Counted from the stretch's first letter, positions 9,462 through 18,156 are shown. The stretch: DNA of 64,000 bases from Streptomyces sp. NBC_00443 (GCF_036014175.1 NZ_CP107917.1:6634001-6698000); one strand, 5' to 3'. A program made the numbers and translations. Notes: generated from the letters alone by a model not told the origin.

Positions 9462-10810
9462 GACAGCTCCTCTCTCGGGAAGACGAGTTGGTAGACCTCG
9501 TCGAGGAACCTCTTGTACGCGGCCTCCACGAAGGGCAGTTCGGGCCAGTCGCGGTCCTGGAGCGGGTCGAGGCCGATCAGGTCGTGGCTGAAGAGGATCG
9601 GGATGGGCGAGTGCGGGGCCTGGTCGTCCTCCAGGGCCGGGTGGTACGCGTCCAGGTCCGCGCCCTCGGCGTCGTCGTAGAGCGTGTCGGCGAACATCTT
9701 CTGGGCGTTGTCGCGGAGCTTGTGCAGGCGCTGTATGTCCCCGACGGACCGGAACATGGCGGCCACGATACGGAGCCGCTCGCGCAGGTCGACGGCGCGG
9801 TCCGGTCGCTGCTTCCACTGGGAGAGCAGCATGCCGTAGCCGTACCAGGTGGACGGGTTGTCGACGGTGAAGAGCAGGGAGAGCCCGCTGAGCTGGGTAA
9901 GGGTGACGGCGGCGATGTCGTGGATGCCGGCGCGGCTGTCGAGCAGGACGACGTCCGGCTGCCGAGAGGTTCCGGCCACCTGCGCCTCGCAGGCGGCGAT
10001 GGCCTCCTCCAGCCGTACGCAGAACGGCTTGGGCGCGCCGCCCGGTTCTGCGGGCGGGAGGTCGCTGTAGATGCGGTTCAGCTTCGCGAGGTAGTCGTAG
10101 TCGTCGCGGGGGCTGCCCCCGGCGGGCGCCAGCCAGATCTCGCCGTTGCCCTGGGTGGGGGTGAAGAACGAGCTCTGAGTGACCAACTCAAGCCCTTCGG
10201 CGTTGCCGACGCCGGCCTCGACCAGATGGTCGACGATGCCGTGCTCGGGCAGCTCGTCGAGGCCGTGCAGGAGTGTGGAGACTCCCGGGGACTCCAGGTC
10301 GAGGTCGACGACGAGGACGCAGTGGCCCTTCTCGGCGAAATGGCGGGCGAGGACGGCGGTCGCGGTGGAGCGCCCGACTCCGCCCTTGAACCCGTACAGG
10401 GCGACGCGTCGCTCTCGCACCTCGGGCTGCGGTGAAGCGCCCGGTGCGGCCTCCCGGGCCCAGTCGGCGCCCACGACGGTCCGTTCGAGTACGGCGACGC
10501 GGCCTCGGTGGCCTTGCTCGCCCTCGTTCTGCACGATGAGTTCGGGGGAGGCGAAGAACATCTCCGGTGCGAACATCGTGGACGCGGCCTGGACGGGTTG
10601 GGGGCCTGCGAAGGCCTGAGTGTCGTGTCGGAACGCCTCCGCCAGCGATTCCAGCTCCTCGGCGGGCAGTGGCTCGGACTCGTCGTCGATGAGGAGCGAC
10701 GCACGCCCGAACAGGTCGCGTACGAGGACGGTGTCCCGGCCGGTTTCGGCGGTCCGGTGGGCGTGGCCCAGGGCGGCGTGCCACGCGGCGTCGAATCGGG
10801 TGGGGTTCAT
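9458..10810 (-). CDS. KGGVGR-motif ParA/MinD-like ATPase
   Basis: A 450-residue protein with a deviant Walker A motif, ALYGFKGGVGRSTATA (about residue 140), followed by VLVVDLDLESPGVSTLL and VVLLDSRAGIHDIAAV. These are the P-loop, the A' strand and the Walker B strand of the SIMIBI/ParA class. The R replacing K in KGGVGKST defines the KGGVGR variant found in accessory loci. About 130 residues without a recognised domain precede the ATPase. The gene lies between a HEPN-like gene upstream and a P-loop ATPase downstream, transcribed against pglW and pglX. A role in defence or in signalling phage infection is inferred from location only. Confidence 0.8.
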   Translation of the reverse strand: MNPTRFDAAWHAALGHAHRTAETGRDTVLVRDLFGRASLLIDDESEPLPAEELESLAEAFRHDTQAFAGPQPVQAASTMFAPEMFFASPELIVQNEGEQGHRGRVAVLERTVVGADWAREAAPGASPQPEVRERRVALYGFKGGVGRSTATAVLARHFAEKGHCVLVVDLDLESPGVSTLLHGLDELPEHGIVDHLVEAGVGNAEGLELVTQSSFFTPTQGNGEIWLAPAGGSPRDDYDYLAKLNRIYSDLPPAEPGGAPKPFCVRLEEAIAACEAQVAGTSRQPDVVLLDSRAGIHDIAAVTLTQLSGLSLLFTVDNPSTWYGYGMLLSQWKQRPDRAVDLRERLRIVAAMFRSVGDIQRLHKLRDNAQKMFADTLYDDAEGADLDAYHPALEDDQAPHSPIPILFSHDLIGLDPLQDRDWPELPFVEAAYKRFLDEVYQLVFPREELS

Positions 10811-10861
10811 GGGGCGGGCGCCTGCTTTTCCACTTCGGCTCTGGCTTTGGCTTCGGCTGCG

Positions 10862-10882
10862 TTTGTGCTTTGTGCTTTGTGC
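10862..10882. repeat. Three tandem 7-bp repeats (TTTGTGC)
   Basis: TTTGTGC occurs three times in a row between the HEPN-like gene and the KGGVGR ATPase gene. The short T-containing tract stands out from the GC-rich surroundings. It could be a slippage site affecting the spacing between the two genes, but it is outside both reading frames. Confidence 0.6.
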
Positions 10883-11430
10883 TACTTCGCCTGTTGGTAG
10901 GCGGCGATCACGGTACGGGCCGCGGCGAGGTGACGTTTCACGCGCTGATCCGATATCTGCCTGCTGTCACGGTAGCGGTGGGCCACGTCCCACTCGTCGG
11001 TGGATTCCCGGAAGGGGTTCTGCTGGGGGATCTGCGCGAGCACGGTGGCGCCGCGGTGGCCGTTCGCGAGCAGGAGGAGTTGGTCCCAGACGTGGGGCAG
11101 GTGACAGTGTTCGGAGGCTCGCCTCGCCTTCTCGATCTGGGTCTTGCTCGGCGCCGCCGGGTTGTTCCTGATCGCCGGGCTGTACGGGATCCCGAGCGGG
11201 GTGTCCTGTTTGGAACCGAAGAAGTCGAGGAGCATCGCCTTGATGGCGCACTCCGCCGCGATTCCGGCCAGGTGGTCGGCGGAGCCGAAGAGCGGGGGTG
11301 ACTTGGCGAGTTGCGTTGCCGCGTCGTAGTGGCAGCGGCCCACCTCTAAGAACGAGTGTTGGTGGGCGGGTCCGGGTGCGGGCGAGGCCGCCGGGACCGG
11401 AGGAGGTGTCTGAGCCGTCACGGTGATCAC
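10882..11430 (-). CDS. HEPN-like helical protein of the pgl-embedded cassette
   Basis: With the GTG at 11430 as start the protein has 182 residues; no strong ribosome binding site decides between this and a GTG a few codons later. The core SADHLAGIAAECAIKAML resembles the first conserved helix of HEPN domains, and the C-terminal RYRDSRQ/RVKRHLAAARTVIAAY helix fits the same fold. A clear RxxxxxH RNase motif is not visible, so an active nuclease is not claimed. It is the first gene of a three-gene minus-strand unit, divergent from pglX across a region with an inverted repeat. HEPN proteins often act as RNA-cleaving effectors in defence systems. Confidence 0.55.
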   Translation of the reverse strand: MITVTAQTPPPVPAASPAPGPAHQHSFLEVGRCHYDAATQLAKSPPLFGSADHLAGIAAECAIKAMLLDFFGSKQDTPLGIPYSPAIRNNPAAPSKTQIEKARRASEHCHLPHVWDQLLLLANGHRGATVLAQIPQQNPFRESTDEWDVAHRYRDSRQISDQRVKRHLAAARTVIAAYQQAK

Positions 11431-11443
11431 CTTAGCGGCGTGA

Positions 11444-11472
11444 TCATGGCAGATGAGAGTACTTTGCCATGA
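11444..11472. promoter_or_regulatory. Inverted repeat in the divergent HEPN / pglX promoter region
   Basis: TCATGGCA and its exact reverse complement TGCCATGA flank a 13-nt AT-richer spacer. The site lies 14 bases beyond the HEPN-like start codon and about 105 bases before pglX, where a single regulator could control both directions. No cognate regulator is identified. Confidence 0.45.
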
Positions 11473-11577
11473 CTCCTGCGGGATCTGTTTCGGTCGACGG
11501 TGCTGGCAGGATTGGGACGCGAAACCGTATGGCGATGTTGCGGTGGGTGACGTGGTGCTGCGAGAGGGATGCGAAGA

Positions 11578-14500
11578 GTGACGGTCACGGGCCAGGATGC
11601 GCGGGCAGGGCTGGACCAGGCGGCGCTGCTGAAGGATCTGCGGCGGCAGGTCGTGATCCTGGAGGACGATCTGCGTGCGCGCAGTGAGTCTGTGGAGGAG
11701 TACCGCGTCCGGCTGGAGTCCGAGTACCGGCGGGCCCGGGAGGCACAGCGTACGGCAGCGACGTATGGGGCGTGGCGGGACGAGCGGGTGACTCAGGCTG
11801 CGGTGGCTTGGGTGCTGGCCTGTGTCTTCGTACGGTTCTGTGAGGACCACGGGCTGATCGATGCGCCGTTCATCGCAGGGCCCGGGGAGCGGTTGGTCGA
11901 GGCGGAGGAGCGGCATGAGGCGCACTTCCGTGAGCATCCTGATCACAATGACCGGGACTGGCTGCTTGCGGCGTTCGAGCATCTTGCGGGGGCCCATGAG
12001 ACGGTAGCCGGTCTTTTCAACCGGGCGCACAATCCGCTGTGGGAGCTGATGCCGAGCTATGAGGCCGCGACAGAGGTGTTGCGGTTCTGGCGGCGCTGGG
12101 ACGCGGACGGGCGGATCGTTTACGACTTCTCGTATCTGGAGTGGAATACGCGGTTCCTCGGTGACCTGTACCAGGACCTGAGTGACCATGCCCGCAAGAC
12201 GTACGCGCTGCTGCAGACGCCGAAGTTCGTCGAGGAGTTCATTCTTGATTTGACGCTGGAGCCGGCCATCGAGGAGTTCGGGCTGGATCCTGTGGTGGAG
12301 GGGCTGGGGGGTGTCGAGCGGCGGGGGCTGCGGACGATCGACCCTGCGTGCGGGTCCGGGCACTTCTTGCTGGGTATTCTCGAGCGGCTCGTGGAGAAGT
12401 GGCGGGAGGCGGAGCCGGGCGCGGACGAGTGGTCTGTGGTGCGGAGAGCTCTGGAGTCCGTTCACGGGTGCGACAAGAATCCGTTTGCGGTGAGTATCGC
12501 TCGGTTCCGGTTGTTGGTCGCGGCTATGCGGGCTGCGGGGGCTGAGCGCTTGGCCGATGCGCCGGTGTTTCCCATCAATGTGGCGGTGGGGGATTCGTTG
12601 CTGCATGGGCGGGACGCGGCGGGTATTCAGGCGGATTTTGGGACGTTGTTTGAGGAGTTGGAGGGGGGCGGCTCTGGGGGTGGGAGTGCCTTTGTTTACT
12701 CTACGGAGGATGTGGCGGAGTTCGCCGGGGAGGTGGACTTGCTGGGGCGCGGGTCATATCACGTTGTGGTGGGGAATCCGCCGTATATTACGGTGAAGGA
12801 CAAGCAGGAGAACGAGAACTATCGGGCGTCTTATGATGCATGCGCGGGGAAGTATGCCTTGTCGGTTCCGTTTGCGCAGCGGCTCTTTGAGCTGGCTTTG
12901 AAGGGTGCGGGTGGAAGTAAGGGTGGGGGTGGCTTCGTCGGGCAGATCACAGCGAACTCGTTTATGAAGCGGGAGTTCGGTAAGAAGCTCATCGAAACTG
13001 TCTTCCGTGACCGGGTCGAATTGTCGCACGTGATTGACACGTCGGGAGCGTTTATTCCCGGGCATGGGACTCCGACCGTTATTTTGGTGGGACGGAACCG
13101 CGTGCCGAGTTCTGAGCGAACTGTGCGGGCGGTGTTGGGTGTTCGGGGTGAGCCATCGCAGCCGAAGCCGGCGGCGGAGGGGCTTGTCTGGCGGGCGGTT
13201 GTCGAGCAAGTAGGGAAGCCGGGAAGTGAGTCGGAGTGGGTGTCGGTTGAGGATAGTCCAGCCCAGGCCTTTGCGTCGCACCCATGGTCTTTGAGCGGAG
13301 GTGGAGCAGGCGCTCTGCTTTCGCATTTTGAAGGCGCTGCGCAAGTCCGGCTAGCTGAACGAGCCGAGTCGCTCGGCATCACGAGCTTCACGCTGGAAGA
13401 CGACCTGTACTTGCTGCCCGAGCAAAATGCCAGGCGTAAAGGAATCGGTGCCGGAAGATCCCTTCCAATGGTCACGGGGGACTTGTTGCGTGATTGGGGA
13501 GGTGGCGAATTTGAGCATGCTCTTTTCCCGTACACGAAGGCGTTTGAACCGGTGGACGTAGAGGGGGAACCCTCGCTCCTGCGCTATATGTGGCCTTGTC
13601 GCACGACAATCTCAAACAACCTTCTCTTCGGGCGGCAGACGAAGGTTCAGGGAGGCCTCAAATGGACGGAGTTCGGGCGCTTGACGCGAAGCAAGTTTCG
13701 AACTCCGTTGTCGATTACGTTCGCTGAAGTATCGACCCATAACCACTTCGTCCTAGACCGTGGTGGAAAGCTCTTCAAGCAGACCGCTCCTGTTATCAAG
13801 TTGCCCGAAGGGGCGACGGAGGATGAGCATCTGGAGCTGCTAGGAGTTCTCAACTCATCGACGGCCTGCTTCTGGCTGAAGCAGGTCTGTCACGATAAGG
13901 GGAACAGGGGCGAAGGTGGAGGAATTACAAGTGCTGGATGGGAGCGTTTTTACCAGTACAACGGGACTAGGGTCGGCGACTTCCCGTTGCTGGAGCGGCT
14001 ACCAATCGCGCTGGCACGCATCCTAGACTCCCTTGCGCAGGAGCTAAGCGAGGTCGAGCCTGCGGCTCTTGGAAAAGGATCCGTTCCTGTTCGTGCAGCC
14101 CTTGACGGCATGCGGGCTGAGTACACCCACCTCCGTCAGCACATGATCGCTCTGCAAGAGGAGCTGGATTGGCAGGTGTATGGGCTGTACGGTCTGCTGT
14201 CCGATGCGGACGTAGCGCGAACCACTGTACCGTCGCCCGATCCTGACACTGTTCCCGAAGTGCGGCTCGGGGAGCGGGCGTTCGAGATTGTGCTTGCCCG
14301 TAAGCGGGCGGCTGGCGAGGTCGACACCGCGTGGTTCGAGCGACATGGGTCGACGCCTGTTGTCGAGATCCCAGGGCACTGGCCCGACTGGTACCGGGCC
14401 ATCGTCGAGGCCCGGATCAACATCATCGAGGGTCGCAAGGACATCGCGCTCATCGAGCGGCCCGACTGCAAGCGACGTTGGTCCGTCGAGCCCTGGGAGA

Positions 14501-15339
14501 AGAAGGAGAAGGCCGCCCTCCGCACGTGGTTGCTGGCCCGGTGCGAGGACCCCGCGCTCTGGTTCAGCCTGCGCGAGGGTGTGAAGCAGCCGCGGACGCT
14601 CACCGTCAACCAGCTTGCCGATGTCCTGAGTTCCGACGCTGACTTCGCTTCCGTCGCCGCTCTATTCGCCTCCGATCACCTCAACAAGCCGGATCTTCCG
14701 CTCGGGCAGGTGCTGGCCGATGTCATCGCCGACGAGCACGTGCCGTACCTCGCTGCCATGCGTTACAAGGACCCTGGCCTCCGCAAGCGCGAGCAGTGGG
14801 AAGAGGTCTGGAAGCAACAGCGCGAGGAGGACCGGACCGGGCGGCGGCTCGATATCCCCGTACCACCGAAGTACTCGTCCGCCGACTTCCTCAGGCACTC
14901 GTACTGGTCCAACCGCGGCAAACTCGACGTACCCAAAGAGCGATTCATCTCCTATTTGGAGGTCGGGCCCGAGGCCGACCCGACCACACTGCTCGGGTGG
15001 GCCGGGTGGGACCACAAGGATCAAGCCCAGGCGCTCATCAACCTCATCGAGGACCGTACGGAGCAGAGCGGTTGGGACACCGAGCGGCTCACCCCGTTGA
15101 TCGCCGGATTGCATGAGGCCATGCCCTGGGTGCGGCAGTGGCACGGGGAGTACGACCCCGAGTGGGAGTCCGTGCCGGCGGAGGACTGCGATGCCTTCCT
15201 GGAGGAGCAGATGGGTAAGCATCGGCTCAGCGCGGCGGATCTCAAGGCCTGGCGGCCGGTGAAGCGGGCGCGGGGGCGTAAGGCTGCCGCGTCGAAGAAG
15301 GCCAGCGCCCCGGAGCAGCCCGCCCTCGACGGCGAGTAG
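11578..15339 (+). CDS. pglX: BREX type 2 / Pgl DNA adenine methyltransferase PglX
   Basis: The protein has 1,253 residues from the GTG at 11578, which has GAGAGGG 9 nt upstream. An ATG at 11569 sits directly on that purine tract and is a less likely start. Motif I of N6-adenine methyltransferases, DPACGSGHFLL, is near residue 254, and the catalytic NPPY (GNPPYITVKDK) is near residue 399. The target-recognition part follows, then a long C-terminal region. PglX methylates DNA in the Pgl/BREX system. The segment 12400-14100 uses more T-ending and TTG/GGG codons than its surroundings, and G-rich runs encode EGGGSGGGS just before the NPPY motif. The gene is separated from pglW and from pglY by unrelated genes on the other strand. 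Confidence 0.95.
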   Translation: MTVTGQDARAGLDQAALLKDLRRQVVILEDDLRARSESVEEYRVRLESEYRRAREAQRTAATYGAWRDERVTQAAVAWVLACVFVRFCEDHGLIDAPFIAGPGERLVEAEERHEAHFREHPDHNDRDWLLAAFEHLAGAHETVAGLFNRAHNPLWELMPSYEAATEVLRFWRRWDADGRIVYDFSYLEWNTRFLGDLYQDLSDHARKTYALLQTPKFVEEFILDLTLEPAIEEFGLDPVVEGLGGVERRGLRTIDPACGSGHFLLGILERLVEKWREAEPGADEWSVVRRALESVHGCDKNPFAVSIARFRLLVAAMRAAGAERLADAPVFPINVAVGDSLLHGRDAAGIQADFGTLFEELEGGGSGGGSAFVYSTEDVAEFAGEVDLLGRGSYHVVVGNPPYITVKDKQENENYRASYDACAGKYALSVPFAQRLFELALKGAGGSKGGGGFVGQITANSFMKREFGKKLIETVFRDRVELSHVIDTSGAFIPGHGTPTVILVGRNRVPSSERTVRAVLGVRGEPSQPKPAAEGLVWRAVVEQVGKPGSESEWVSVEDSPAQAFASHPWSLSGGGAGALLSHFEGAAQVRLAERAESLGITSFTLEDDLYLLPEQNARRKGIGAGRSLPMVTGDLLRDWGGGEFEHALFPYTKAFEPVDVEGEPSLLRYMWPCRTTISNNLLFGRQTKVQGGLKWTEFGRLTRSKFRTPLSITFAEVSTHNHFVLDRGGKLFKQTAPVIKLPEGATEDEHLELLGVLNSSTACFWLKQVCHDKGNRGEGGGITSAGWERFYQYNGTRVGDFPLLERLPIALARILDSLAQELSEVEPAALGKGSVPVRAALDGMRAEYTHLRQHMIALQEELDWQVYGLYGLLSDADVARTTVPSPDPDTVPEVRLGERAFEIVLARKRAAGEVDTAWFERHGSTPVVEIPGHWPDWYRAIVEARINIIEGRKDIALIERPDCKRRWSVEPWEKKEKAALRTWLLARCEDPALWFSLREGVKQPRTLTVNQLADVLSSDADFASVAALFASDHLNKPDLPLGQVLADVIADEHVPYLAAMRYKDPGLRKREQWEEVWKQQREEDRTGRRLDIPVPPKYSSADFLRHSYWSNRGKLDVPKERFISYLEVGPEADPTTLLGWAGWDHKDQAQALINLIEDRTEQSGWDTERLTPLIAGLHEAMPWVRQWHGEYDPEWESVPAEDCDAFLEEQMGKHRLSAADLKAWRPVKRARGRKAAASKKASAPEQPALDGE
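12663..12684 (+). repeat. G-tracts inside pglX (possible phase-variation site)
   Basis: A run of six G, a short gap, then five G, one T and three G lie within the coding sequence and encode Gly-rich residues. Phase variation through a G-tract in pglX has been described for the Streptomyces coelicolor Pgl system. In this copy the reading frame is intact, so the gene is in the ON state. Whether this is the equivalent tract is not shown. Confidence 0.45.
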
Positions 15340-15408
15340 GCGGAACGTGGTGACGGTGGGGGCTGGCGGAGTTCAGAACTCGGCCAGCCCACGGGCGTTG
15401 GGCGGGTG

Positions 15409-15600
15409 TCAGACTCGGTCCTCTGCCGCATACGCGATGAAGGTCGACCACGTGGTGCGGGAGAGGGCCAGCTGGCCGCCCTCCTTGTCCTTGGAGTCCC
15501 GGACGCGGACAGCTTCAGTGCAGTGAGCGACCTCGACACAGTTGTCGCCCTGTGTCCCGCTGTAGCTGCTCTTGAACCAAGTCAGCTCGGTGGTGCTCAT
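15409..15600 (-). CDS. DUF397 small protein
   Basis: A 63-residue protein with the family signature: LTWFKSSYSG near the start, GDNCVEVA in the middle and VRVRDSKDKEGGQL before the final WSTFIAY region. DUF397 proteins in Streptomyces are encoded next to XRE/DUF5753 regulators, as here, and act as small partners in whiJ-like developmental switch modules. The start codon overlaps the stop of the XRE gene in an ATGA, so the pair is translationally coupled. Confidence 0.9.
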   Translation of the reverse strand: MSTTELTWFKSSYSGTQGDNCVEVAHCTEAVRVRDSKDKEGGQLALSRTTWSTFIAYAAEDRV

Positions 15601-16454
15601 AGCGCTCCTCGCATCTGCTTCAACAGCCCCACGGTTGCCTCGTGGCTGAGGGCCTGCGAGCGCATCTTCCCATAGCGCTGAAGGAGGGCGCTGGTGTCTT
15701 TCGAGCCGGTGATCAGGGCACTTCCCTGCTGCCCCTCGAAGTAGCCGAACCACTGGTTCTCCGGAGACTCCGCCAGGTACATGGGGCCGTCAAGTCCGGC
15801 GTGATCGTCTTGGCGCATGGGCATGATCTGGAGCTGCACATTGCGGAGTTCGGCCCGCTGCAGCAGGTGGTCGATGAGGATGGCGGTGACCTCGTCTCCA
15901 CCCGTCCGGCGTTCGAGTAGCGCCTGCTCGATGATGAAGCTGAAGGCCACATTCTGCTTCTCCGACAGAACGCGCTGTCGTTCGAGCCGTGCCTCGACCT
16001 GCCGTTCGAGTTGCTCATCAGTCAGCGGAGGCAAGCTACTCAGGAAGACCGCCCGAGCGTACGCCTCCGGCTGCAACAACCCAGGAATAGCCCGGCACTC
16101 ATACGCGTAAAGCGAGATCGCCTCCTCCTCGATCCCCGCCCACTGCACAAACCACGAAGCCAGCCCCTGCCTCCGCGTCAGATGCCGTGCCGCCGCCTTG
16201 AGAACCCTCGGTGCCTGTAGAACAACCCCGGCCCGCTCGATGAACCTCACCGACGGGAACCGCTTCCCCTGCTCCAGCTTGGCCACCGCATGCACCGAGT
16301 ACCGCACCTGCGGAGCGAACTCCTCCTGCGTCAGGCCCGCTTCCTCCCGCAACGCCTTCAGGACCGCACCGAAGCTCTTGAGGCCGTCCGACACTTCCGG
16401 TTCACTGCTCGCGACGCCGTCCAACACGCCCGGCCCACCTCCCACGTACCCCAC
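15597..16454 (-). CDS. XRE-family regulator with DUF5753 domain (WhiJ-like)
   Basis: The first conserved part is an XRE helix-turn-helix (FGAVLKALREEAGLTQEEFA, then HAVAKLEQGKRFPS). The DUF5753 domain follows, with IPGLLQPEAYARA and RLERQRVL. The GTG at 16454 gives 285 residues, the usual family length; GTG codons at 16445 and further in are alternatives, as no ribosome binding site is decisive. It is divergent from an HATPase-type anti-sigma-like gene and coupled to DUF397, the three-part whiJ-type arrangement. Such modules usually modulate development or antibiotic production. Its place between pglX and pglY may be an insertion into the defence locus. Confidence 0.88.
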   Translation of the reverse strand: MGYVGGGPGVLDGVASSEPEVSDGLKSFGAVLKALREEAGLTQEEFAPQVRYSVHAVAKLEQGKRFPSVRFIERAGVVLQAPRVLKAAARHLTRRQGLASWFVQWAGIEEEAISLYAYECRAIPGLLQPEAYARAVFLSSLPPLTDEQLERQVEARLERQRVLSEKQNVAFSFIIEQALLERRTGGDEVTAILIDHLLQRAELRNVQLQIMPMRQDDHAGLDGPMYLAESPENQWFGYFEGQQGSALITGSKDTSALLQRYGKMRSQALSHEATVGLLKQMRGAL

Positions 16455-16579
16455 CGGGACATCAACCCACCCATGGTTACGGGGCGTCACCCACCCTGTC
16501 CACTCAGTGAACCCACCCAGCCTCGGCTGTACCAGCGCCGTGCCTGTTGAAGTGCTCTCCCTCCCATGACGCTGGCCGC

Positions 16580-17089
16580 ATGACCGCACCTCAGACTCAA
16601 CCGGCCGTCACCGTACGTGTGTTCTTCCAGCGGCTTAGTGCGACCCGTCGCGGCGCCCGTCTCGCCCGTCACCTCGCCACGCACCAACTCGACGCCTGGG
16701 GCATCCCGTTCGGCTCGGACCTCTCCGACACTGCCGCCCTCGTCGTCGCCGAGCTGGCCTCCAACGCCGTACTCCACGCCCGCGTACCCGGCCGCGACTT
16801 CGCCCTCCGTCTTGAACACCGTACGGACGCACTCCGCCTCGAGGTCGCCGACGCCCGAGGCGACCGCCCCCTCACCGCACAGCCGCACGCGACCGGCGCC
16901 ACGGGCGCGACCACCGATCAAGACCACGGCCGGGGCCTCGTCATCGTCGACGCCCTCTCCTCCCGTTGGGGCGTCGCCGACCGTCGAGGGCCCGGCAAGG
17001 TCGTCTGGGTCGAGATCGACCTCCTCGACAGCGCCCCGAGCATCCGTCACGGCATCGGAACCGCAGGCGGGCTCGGCCGCTGCCAGTAG
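16580..17089 (+). CDS. ATP-binding protein, RsbW-like anti-sigma regulatory factor family
   Basis: The 169-residue protein has the HATPase_c_2 motifs: ALVVAELASNAVLHA (N box), LEVADARGDRP (G1 box) and DHGRGLVIVDALSSRWG (G2 box). This family comprises serine kinases of the RsbW/SpoIIAB type and the AbaA-type ATPases of whiJ-like modules. ATG 16580 is preferred over an upstream ATG at 16547. It is divergent from the XRE gene. Its 3' end overlaps that of the following minus-strand gene by 43 nt. Confidence 0.88.
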   Translation: MTAPQTQPAVTVRVFFQRLSATRRGARLARHLATHQLDAWGIPFGSDLSDTAALVVAELASNAVLHARVPGRDFALRLEHRTDALRLEVADARGDRPLTAQPHATGATGATTDQDHGRGLVIVDALSSRWGVADRRGPGKVVWVEIDLLDSAPSIRHGIGTAGGLGRCQ

Positions 17090-18156
17090 TGCAGCACCGG
17101 AGGATGCGCGACCTCCTCCCCGAGACCGGAGGTCAGCAGGTGATGCCGGGCAACCGCGTCGTCGACGATCTGCCGCCACCACTCCGGCCTGTCCGGGCCC
17201 GCGTCGGCCGAGAGCAACTCATCGTGCAGCGCGTACAGCTCACACGTGTTGTGCCACTGCGACTCGCGTACGCCGGCGTTGCTCTCGCTGAAGCGGGACA
17301 ACTCGGCGCCCTCGCACACCGCGCACCCGCATGTCCACGGTTCGACGCGTGCGAACCAGTTCTGCAGCACCTCCACCCGGTGGTACTTCAGCAGGTCACG
17401 GACGAGCACCACCGGATACGGCCGCCAGCCGCGGCCCTTGCGGCGCGGGTCCATGCCGTGACGGAGCATGGCGGTGACCCCCACTGCCGTGCCCAGGGCG
17501 CCGTGCGCGAGGGCGTCGAACGCGGCCAGGTCCGTCCGCCACAGCAGCAGACGCGGGCACGACCGGTACAGCACACGCAGGCCCTCGGCCACGCCCACCC
17601 GCTCCAGCGGGTCCTTGTAGTGCTGCATGATCAACGCCACGGGATGCCGACTGTCCCGTACCGCCGCCACCAGGTGCAGCAGCGACTCGTCCCGCAGCCA
17701 GCGGTAGCTGCACGGCAGCAGAACCACCGTGTCCGTCCGCTCCAGCCGGTTGGCCTGGGTGATCACGGCACGCAGCACGCGCGCGTCGCCGTCCTCGTCC
17801 GGCGGCGGTATGAAGCAGGTCGGGGTCACCGCGAACGCCGCCTTGTTGGCCAGCTGGCCGTTCAGGACCTCCTCCAGGCCGGAGTGGTCCAGCCCGTGCC
17901 AGCCGTCGGACGCCTGCTGGCCGAAGGGGCGGTCGGCGGTCGCGACCCGGTGTTCGTGGCCGCCGTAGTCGACGGCCACGACGGTGTCCGGGTAGCTGTT
18001 GCGTATGTTCCGGCACCGCACGGCGGCATCGGCGCCCGTGAGAAGTAGGCCCCCGGTGTGGCCGTCGATGTGCGGAAGCAGGCCGATCGCCGACCTGTCG
18101 TTCACCATGATCAGTAATCGGTCGCGCAGTAAGCCCTCGATCCCGGTGCTCCCCAT
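17047..18156 (-). CDS. Unrecognised protein with a transglycosylase-like zinc motif
   Basis: A protein of 369 residues from ATG 18156, which has GAGGGGGA upstream; a GTG at 18183 is an alternative start. I do not recognise the family with certainty. The C-terminal part holds CGCAVC, followed 20 residues later by WHN. This CxCxxC...H pattern resembles the zinc site of tRNA-guanine transglycosylases and of DpdA, the DNA 7-deazaguanine enzyme, although the spacing is shorter than in classical TGT. The middle has alternating beta strands and helices (DTVVLLPCSYRWL, VALIMQHY, RLLLWRTD) that would fit a barrel. No deazaguanine synthesis genes are nearby. Its location between pglX and pglY makes a nucleic-acid role possible but unproven. 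Confidence 0.5.
   Translation of the reverse strand: MGSTGIEGLLRDRLLIMVNDRSAIGLLPHIDGHTGGLLLTGADAAVRCRNIRNSYPDTVVAVDYGGHEHRVATADRPFGQQASDGWHGLDHSGLEEVLNGQLANKAAFAVTPTCFIPPPDEDGDARVLRAVITQANRLERTDTVVLLPCSYRWLRDESLLHLVAAVRDSRHPVALIMQHYKDPLERVGVAEGLRVLYRSCPRLLLWRTDLAAFDALAHGALGTAVGVTAMLRHGMDPRRKGRGWRPYPVVLVRDLLKYHRVEVLQNWFARVEPWTCGCAVCEGAELSRFSESNAGVRESQWHNTCELYALHDELLSADAGPDRPEWWRQIVDDAVARHHLLTSGLGEEVAHPPVLHYWQRPSPPAVPMP

Noticed and set aside
7854..9494. Plus-strand open frame opposite the P-loop ATPase
   Set aside because: No domain or ribosome binding site; the minus strand has the Walker motifs and coupling to its neighbour.
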